This document shows positions 5,446 through 9,600 of a stretch of 9,600 nucleotides of DNA, piece by piece. Position 1 is the first letter of the stretch; each line of letters begins with the position of its first letter. The notes below the pieces were generated by a model. It searched no databases, was not told where the DNA came from, and saw only the letters and a list, made by a program, of their open reading frames with translations. The position numbers were made by a program, and so were the translations under genes. The DNA comes from Deltaproteobacteria bacterium (GTDB lineage Bacteria > Desulfobacterota > DSM-4660 > Desulfatiglandales > HGW-15). The stretch lies in contig JAFDIX010000082.1 in assembly GCA_019307805.1 (NCBI GenBank), positions 1 to 9,600 of the forward strand, in the 5' to 3' direction.

Positions 5446-6855
5446 GTGGCGGAGAAGGGAAAAAAGGGAAAAAAAGCACAGAAGAAACACGGCCTGACGA
5501 GCTGGTTCAAACTCAAACTCCTGGGAAGGGAGAAGGATGCCGGCCCCATTGATACGCAATTTCTTGCGGATCTTTCCGATGTCGAGACCGTGGGCCGGTA
5601 TGAAATTATAGGCAAGTTGGGCCAGGGCAGTATGGGGGTGGTCTATCTCGGGAAAGACCCCTATATCAATCGAAACGTAGCCATCAAAATCTCCCGACCT
5701 GCCGCTGATCTGGTGGAGGAAAAGGCCGACAAGTATAGAGAACGGTTTTTCCTGGAGGCCCAGTCTGCCGGCAGGCTCATGGACCCCAGTATCGTGGCCA
5801 TATATGATGCCGGGATGTACAAGGATTTCTGCTACATCACCATGGAGTATATTGACGGCACCACCCTTGAAAAGTTTTGTCACAAGGAAGATCTTCTCGC
5901 CATCAACAGGGTTGTTGAAATCATGTTTGCTGCATGCAGGGCACTCGATTTCGCCCACAAAAAGGGGGTGGTCCATCGAGATATCAAGCCCTCCAATATA
6001 ATGCTCAACAAGGCAGGGGCTGTGCGCATCACGGATTTCGGCATCGCACAAATCAAGTCGGACCAGACCACATCCAAAGGGATCATCGGGTCCCCAAGTT
6101 ACATGTCCCCCGAGCAGGTGAAAGAAGGGCCGGTGGAAGACAAGAGTGACATCTTTTCCCTGGGATGTGTGTTTTACGAGCTTCTGACAGGAGAGAAGGC
6201 CTTTACGGGAGACAATTATTTTTCCATCCTTTACAAAATCACCAATGACGCTCCTGTTCCTGTTCGGGAGATTCGTCCTGAAGTGCCTGAAATTCTTGCA
6301 AAGATCGTCAGAAAGGCCCTCGCCAAGAATCCCAACCAGCGGTACCAGACCTGCATGGATTACGCCTATGATCTGCGTGTTGCACTCAGGGGTCTGAAAG
6401 GCACGACCAAGAGTGAAAAGGTGGCAGATGTTATTGATTATGTCCACAGTGTTCCCTTCTTTGAGAACTTTACCAAAGACCAGGTCAGAGAAATACTGGG
6501 TGCCAGCAACATCATCAAGGTCCTCAAAGGGAGGGTCGTAGTGGCAGAAGGGGAGATTGACGATTCCTTTTATATTATTCTGAGTGGGAGGGCCGCAGTT
6601 CAGAAAGGGGATAAGAAGATTGCTCTCATCAAAAGGGGCCAGTGCTTTGGCGAGATGTCCTATCTCAGCGGTCAGTCCAGGGCTGCAACGGTGCGGGCCC
6701 TGACCGACTGTATCCTGCTCAAGATAAGTGCAACCCTTTTGGACAAATCAGCAGAATCCATCCAGTTGCGATTCCTGAAAAATTTTGCCATGGCGCTTCT
6801 GGTCAGACTCTCAAAAAGCACCGGTGACGAAGGCTCCCACCGGGCACTTCCCTAA
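5446..6855 (+). CDS. Ser/Thr protein kinase (PknB/Hanks type) with C-terminal cyclic-nucleotide-binding domain
   Basis: The protein has 469 residues. The kinase domain covers about 52-315: glycine loop GQGSMGV (59-65), VAIK with catalytic Lys81, helix-C Glu104, HRDIKPSN (177-184), DFG (197-199), GSPSYMSPEQ (215-224), DIFSLG (235-240) and Arg299. All catalytic residues are present, so it should be active. A CRP-type cNMP-binding domain covers about 336-450; its phosphate cassette FGEMSYLSGQSRAATVRA (401-418) keeps the Glu403 and Arg412 that bind cyclic nucleotide phosphate and ribose. The likely design is control of the kinase by cAMP or a related ligand. There is no membrane helix; the first 30 residues are Lys-rich with a WFKLKLLG stretch that could touch membrane. 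GTG 5446 is used, with a weak GGGG upstream. The substrate is unknown. Confidence 0.95.
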   Translation: MAEKGKKGKKAQKKHGLTSWFKLKLLGREKDAGPIDTQFLADLSDVETVGRYEIIGKLGQGSMGVVYLGKDPYINRNVAIKISRPAADLVEEKADKYRERFFLEAQSAGRLMDPSIVAIYDAGMYKDFCYITMEYIDGTTLEKFCHKEDLLAINRVVEIMFAACRALDFAHKKGVVHRDIKPSNIMLNKAGAVRITDFGIAQIKSDQTTSKGIIGSPSYMSPEQVKEGPVEDKSDIFSLGCVFYELLTGEKAFTGDNYFSILYKITNDAPVPVREIRPEVPEILAKIVRKALAKNPNQRYQTCMDYAYDLRVALRGLKGTTKSEKVADVIDYVHSVPFFENFTKDQVREILGASNIIKVLKGRVVVAEGEIDDSFYIILSGRAAVQKGDKKIALIKRGQCFGEMSYLSGQSRAATVRALTDCILLKISATLLDKSAESIQLRFLKNFAMALLVRLSKSTGDEGSHRALP

Positions 6856-6878
6856 TAGACACGATGACCAAGAGCTCA

Positions 6879-6900
6879 TCCGGAATTCGTCTTTTCCGGA
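6879..6900 (+). other. Perfect 7-bp hairpin in the rimO leader
   Basis: TCCGGAA (6879-6885) pairs with TTCCGGA (6894-6900) around an 8-base loop, 18 bases before the rimO ATG and 23 bases after the kinase stop. No T-run follows, so it is unlikely to be a Rho-independent terminator. It may affect translation of rimO or mRNA processing, or be without function. Confidence 0.4.
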
Positions 6901-6918
6901 TTCGCGCAATCATTTCCC

Positions 6919-8247
6919 ATGAAACAAAAAGTTTTTCTAATCAGCCTGGGTTGTGCCAAGAATCTCGTGGACAGCGAGAACATGCTGGGGATCCTGCAGG
7001 AGGCGGGCTACAGCGTGGTGCCGGATGTGGAAGATGCCGATGTGGCTATTGTCAATACATGCGGTTTCATCCAAAAGGCAGTGGAAGAAACCATAGACAC
7101 GATTCTGGGGTTGGCCCAGTACAAACGAGATGGCACCTTGGAAAGGCTGCTTGTTGCCGGGTGCTTTGTGCAGCGTTACGGGTACAAGCTCAGAGGGGAG
7201 ATCCCGGAAGTGGATGGATGGTTGGGGACAGGGGAATTCCAACGAATTCCGGAGATCCTGGAGGAGGTCGCCCGTGGCTCTTCTCCCTTCTTCATTGGCA
7301 GGCCCACCTATCTGGCAGATCACACCGTTCCCAGGACCCTTACGACACCCACCTATACGGCCTATCTCAAGATCGCGGAGGGGTGTTCCCATACTTGCTC
7401 CTACTGCACTATTCCCGGGCTGAGGGGGCCCTTGCGAAGCAGAACCATGCATTCCCTGGTCACAGAGGTTGAGAAAATGGCAGAAGCGGGGGTCAAGGAA
7501 ATCAACCTGGTGGCCCAGGATACGTCCGTGTATGGCATGGATCTGGGCAAAGGCATGCAGCTGGAAGACCTCTTGGAGAGCCTTGTTCCGGTAAAAGGCA
7601 TAGAATGGATTAGGATTCTTTACAGCCATCCCCTCAGAATTTCTGACCGCCTTCTTGGCCTTATTGAGGCGGAAGAAAAGCTGTGCCCCTATCTCGATGT
7701 GCCACTGCAGCATGTGAATGGGGAAATCCTCAGGCGCATGGGAAGGGCCTTCGAGGCAGAGGGGCCCGAGCAGCTGATAGAGCGGATCAGATCCAGACCC
7801 AGGCCCATAAGTATCAGGACCACCTTGATGGTGGGATTTCCTGGTGAGACGGATGCCCGTTATCAGGAACTCTATGATTTTGTGAAATGGGCGGAATTCG
7901 ATCATCTGGGGGTCTTTGTTTACAGCCCCGAGAGCGGCACTCCTGCGGCACGTTTCAAGGAAGAGGTGGAACCAGAGACGGCCCAAAAAAGACAGGATGC
8001 CATCATGGGTCTGCAGGCAGGTATTGCTGAGAAAAAGAACCAACAGATAATCGGGAGAACCGTTCCTGTCCTGGTGGAGGGCCTCAGTCCGGAAACTGAT
8101 CTCCTGCTGAAGGGCAGGACGGCTACCATGGCCCCGGAAGTGGACGGGCAGGTCCTGATCAACCGGGGGCAGGGTGAGATGGGGGCCATTCAACCGGTCA
8201 AAATCACTGAAGCCCATACCTATGATCTTGTGGGTGAGATTGTTTGA
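6919..8247 (+). CDS. rimO: RimO, ribosomal protein S12 methylthiotransferase
   Basis: RimO is a radical-SAM enzyme that puts a methylthio group on the conserved Asp of ribosomal protein S12. The 442 residues show the full family plan. The N-terminal UPF0004 domain begins VFLISLGCAKNLVDSE and has cluster ligands Cys12, Cys48 (NTCGF) and Cys82 (AGCF). The radical-SAM domain has CSHTCSYC (Cys156, 160, 163). DVPLQHVNGEILRRMGR (260-276) and VYSPESGTPAA follow, then a C-terminal TRAM domain (about 375-442). The GCAKNLVDSE signature and overall length favour RimO over its paralogues MiaB and MtaB. The ATG at 6919 fits the family N-terminus, but no Shine-Dalgarno is visible in front of it. It follows the kinase gene by 63 bp and precedes the polyprenyl synthase gene. 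Confidence 0.97.
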   Translation: MKQKVFLISLGCAKNLVDSENMLGILQEAGYSVVPDVEDADVAIVNTCGFIQKAVEETIDTILGLAQYKRDGTLERLLVAGCFVQRYGYKLRGEIPEVDGWLGTGEFQRIPEILEEVARGSSPFFIGRPTYLADHTVPRTLTTPTYTAYLKIAEGCSHTCSYCTIPGLRGPLRSRTMHSLVTEVEKMAEAGVKEINLVAQDTSVYGMDLGKGMQLEDLLESLVPVKGIEWIRILYSHPLRISDRLLGLIEAEEKLCPYLDVPLQHVNGEILRRMGRAFEAEGPEQLIERIRSRPRPISIRTTLMVGFPGETDARYQELYDFVKWAEFDHLGVFVYSPESGTPAARFKEEVEPETAQKRQDAIMGLQAGIAEKKNQQIIGRTVPVLVEGLSPETDLLLKGRTATMAPEVDGQVLINRGQGEMGAIQPVKITEAHTYDLVGEIV

Positions 8248-8259
8248 TCCTTTTTTATT

Positions 8260-8289
8260 TTGACAAAAGTAGGGTGTTGAATTTAGAGT
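8260..8289 (+). promoter_or_regulatory. Possible sigma-70 promoter, TTGACA-18-TAGAGT
   Basis: A perfect -35 TTGACA (8260-8265) is followed after 18 bases by TAGAGT (8284-8289), which matches 4 of 6 -10 positions. It lies 12 bases after the rimO stop and would give a leader of roughly 70 bases for the polyprenyl synthase gene. A T-rich stretch (8251-8260) just after rimO has no hairpin before it. Confidence 0.35.
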
Positions 8290-8365
8290 ACAAACGGCCA
8301 CGGGCGCACAGGGGGCAGGCTGGTTCTGTGTAAGAATCAAAGGAAAACTTCAACAAGAGGCTGTT

Positions 8366-9145
8366 GTGAGCAAAGACATGGACTTCCTGGCGAGGTTCGG
8401 ACGCCATTTCGAAAAAATCAACGCGGAACTGCAACGCTCCCTCGACAGTTCCGTCCCCCTGATCCGGGAGATGGGAGAACACTCGCTCCTGGGCGAGGGC
8501 AAAAGGTTGAGGCCGCTTCTTTTCATGCTTGCCAGTGGCCTGTGCGGGTACCAGGGGGAGGATGTCTATCGGATTTCAACGGTCTTTGAGTATGTGCACA
8601 CCGCGTCCCTCATTCACGATGATGTGCTGGACGATGCGGACATAAGGAGAAAGAAGCCCTCTGCAAAACATGTATGGGGCAATTTGGCGGCAGTGCTCGG
8701 AGGGGACTTCTTCTATTCCACGGCGGCGGCCATCGCCCTCGAAACGGGCCGGCCCAAGCTCCTCAAGCTGATCAACGATACGACCCTGAGGATGATCGAG
8801 GGGCAGGTACTGGAATTGATGCATACCCACGACTGGAATCTGGACAAAGAGAGGTATATGGACATCATTGTTGCCAAGACCGCCGAGCTCATGTCTGCTG
8901 CCTGCGCCAGCGGGGCCATCATGGCCGATATTGATGAAGAGAAGGTGGATCAACTGGCGCAATTCGGTCTGAATCTTGGCATCGCCTTTCAGCTCATGGA
9001 TGACATCCTTGACTACACATCTTCGGAAAAGACTTTTGGAAAGCCGGTGGGAAAGGATCTGAGAGAGGGAAAGATCACCCTGCCACTCATTTACTCCCTG
9101 GCAGATCTCGACCCCAAAGAATTTGAGAGACTCCTGGACAGTTGA
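8366..9145 (+). CDS. Long-chain polyprenyl diphosphate synthase (trans-prenyltransferase), C-terminus lost by frame break
   Basis: This enzyme condenses isopentenyl diphosphate onto allylic diphosphates; in such a bacterium the product would serve as a menaquinone side chain. The 259 residues contain GKRLRP (45-50), the first aspartate-rich motif HDDVLDD (84-90), the KT pair at 171-172, the second motif LMDDILDYT (210-218) and GKPVGKDLREGKITLPL. Ala and Ser just before the first motif (HTASLIHDD) and no insertion within it indicate a long-chain product rather than farnesyl diphosphate. Family members run to about 320 residues. Here TGA at 9143 stops the protein early, and the missing end is found in the -1 frame (see 9142-9303). 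Active-site motifs are intact but the C-terminal helices are missing. The GTG start has AAGAGG 5 bases upstream. ATG 8378 is an alternative. Confidence 0.92.
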   Translation: MSKDMDFLARFGRHFEKINAELQRSLDSSVPLIREMGEHSLLGEGKRLRPLLFMLASGLCGYQGEDVYRISTVFEYVHTASLIHDDVLDDADIRRKKPSAKHVWGNLAAVLGGDFFYSTAAAIALETGRPKLLKLINDTTLRMIEGQVLELMHTHDWNLDKERYMDIIVAKTAELMSAACASGAIMADIDEEKVDQLAQFGLNLGIAFQLMDDILDYTSSEKTFGKPVGKDLREGKITLPLIYSLADLDPKEFERLLDS

Positions 9146-9303
9146 TTACCATGGTCAGGAACAACGGGGCCATTGAGAGAATTCAGGCTGAGACAAAGGA
9201 TTTTGCCGATAGAGCGGCAAGCTGTCTTCAGGGTTTTCCTGATTCTCCGGCCAAGGATGATCTGAAGGCCCTCAACGCATATCTTGTGGGGAGAGTCTAT
9301 TAG
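9142..9303 (+). pseudogene. Detached C-terminus of the polyprenyl synthase, in the -1 frame
   Basis: From 9142 the -1 frame reads LITMVRNNGAIERIQAE, then ends KDDLKALNAYLVGRVY before TAG at 9301-9303. The MVR-N-GAIE element followed by an Ala-rich helix, a P-DSPAK turn and a last helix is the normal C-terminal end of this synthase family. It has an ATG at 9151 but no ribosome-binding site and no reason to act alone. An in-frame TGA at 9124-9126 confines the frame change to about 9127-9145. Even when rejoined the protein would be about 312 residues, so some codons may be missing as well as one base. Confidence 0.8.
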
Positions 9304-9334
9304 GTCGCCAAAGGGGCCCAACCCATGGTTCGGA

Positions 9335-9360
9335 AAATAATGCCGCGATTCGGATTATTT
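9335..9360. terminator. Possible bidirectional terminator hairpin
   Basis: AAATAAT (9335-9341) pairs with ATTATTT (9354-9360), with an inner CCG/CGG pair (9343-9345, 9351-9353) around CGATT. It lies between the convergent polyprenyl synthase and molybdopterin-binding genes and overlaps the stop of the latter. The A/T-rich outer stem gives a short U-run on either strand, but the GC core is only 3 bp, so the fit is weak. Confidence 0.35.
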
Positions 9361-9600
9361 CCCGAATGCACACCTCGGATATCTGCACTCATCACAATTC
9401 AGGCACAGGCCACCATGGGCCATGGCGGCCAGGTCCACTCTGGTAATTTTTTCTCCTGCAAGGACCCGCGGCAAAAGAAGGTCAAAGATAGTGGTATGGT
9501 AATACAGCACGCAGGCCGGAAGCCCCAGAACGGGGACCTTTCCAAGGTGACCGTATAGGAACATGGCTCCGGGCAGGACAGGCGTGCCGTAGACCACATC
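9355..9600 (-). CDS. Molybdopterin-binding protein (MoCF/MoeA-like domain), C-terminal 81 codons only
   Basis: The frame runs in from the right edge and ends at TAA (9357-9355). The visible part has GTPVLPGAMF, then VPVLGLPACVLYYHTTIFD, the type of G-x-P loop and helix found near the end of molybdopterin-binding (MoCF) domains. The tail has four cysteines, GGLCLNCDECRYPRCAFGK (CX2CX2CX4C). From memory, this combination occurs in Desulfobacterota proteins annotated as molybdopterin-binding and linked to molybdenum-cofactor or formate-dehydrogenase metabolism. The tail could bind a metal or Fe-S cluster. The N-terminal part, which would define the exact role, is outside the window. It converges on the polyprenyl synthase gene with about 50 bp between. 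Confidence 0.75.
   Translation of the reverse strand, partial: DVVYGTPVLPGAMFLYGHLGKVPVLGLPACVLYYHTTIFDLLLPRVLAGEKITRVDLAAMAHGGLCLNCDECRYPRCAFGK

Noticed and set aside
5422..6447. 341-codon minus-strand ORF
   Set aside because: It lies opposite the kinase catalytic domain, which has every conserved kinase motif in the plus frame. It is a codon-bias shadow.
6937..8340. 467-codon minus-strand ORF, longer than rimO
   Set aside because: It is antisense to rimO, whose three-cysteine clusters and TRAM domain leave no doubt about the coding strand. Its translation is low in recognisable structure.
8255..8345. Minus-strand stretch reading TEPACPLCARG, reminiscent of the C-terminus of orotate phosphoribosyltransferase
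   Set aside because: The likeness is limited to about ten residues, the sequence after it does not continue as expected, and the rest of the frame is antisense to the polyprenyl synthase. Probably chance.
9102..9145. Programmed -1 frameshift in the polyprenyl synthase gene
   Set aside because: The shift direction would fit, and C-CCC-AAA occurs near 9113, but this is not a proper X-XXY-YYZ site. It also lies before the TGA at 9124 in the second frame, so it could not produce the joined protein.

Overview
The window reads like ordinary chromosome of a Gram-negative anaerobe of the Desulfobacterota (former Deltaproteobacteria). This is inferred from the mix of gene families: a Desulfobacterota-style molybdopterin-binding protein with a Cys-rich tail, RimO, a long-chain polyprenyl synthase, a cytosolic Ser/Thr kinase with a cyclic-nucleotide domain, and an HD-domain tRNA nucleotidyltransferase. 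Palindromic repeats between genes point the same way. No phage, integrase, CRISPR array, rRNA or tRNA gene was recognised.

Layout. 1-1720 (minus) is the N-terminal 573 codons of uvrA; the rest lies beyond the left edge. 1721-2141 has no gene and holds tandem and palindromic repeats. 2142-2675 (minus) is a small SAM-dependent methyltransferase whose true N-terminus seems to lie in an upstream extension lacking a normal start codon. 2676-3342 has no gene but holds two separate inverted-repeat elements (2830-2975 and 3057-3248). From 3343 a run of plus-strand genes follows: tRNA nucleotidyltransferase (3343-4653), a small membrane-anchored or lipoprotein-like protein (4724-5344), a Ser/Thr kinase fused to a cNMP-binding domain (5446-6855), rimO (6919-8247), and a polyprenyl diphosphate synthase (8366-9145) whose C-terminal end continues in another frame to 9303. 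At the right edge (9355-9600, minus) is the C-terminus of a molybdopterin-binding protein, convergent with the synthase.

The genes do not form one pathway. The tRNA nucleotidyltransferase and RimO serve the translation apparatus (tRNA 3' end, ribosomal protein S12), the synthase probably makes the quinone side chain, and UvrA serves nucleotide excision repair. The kinase is the only obvious signalling protein; its substrate cannot be told from the window. Gaps between the plus-strand genes are about 60-120 bp, so several promoters are as likely as one operon.

I found no convincing undescribed system. The points most worth checking are the broken frame of the polyprenyl synthase, the kinase-cNMP fusion, the missing first Arg of the RRD motif in the tRNA nucleotidyltransferase, the methyltransferase without a standard start codon, and the three repeat elements.
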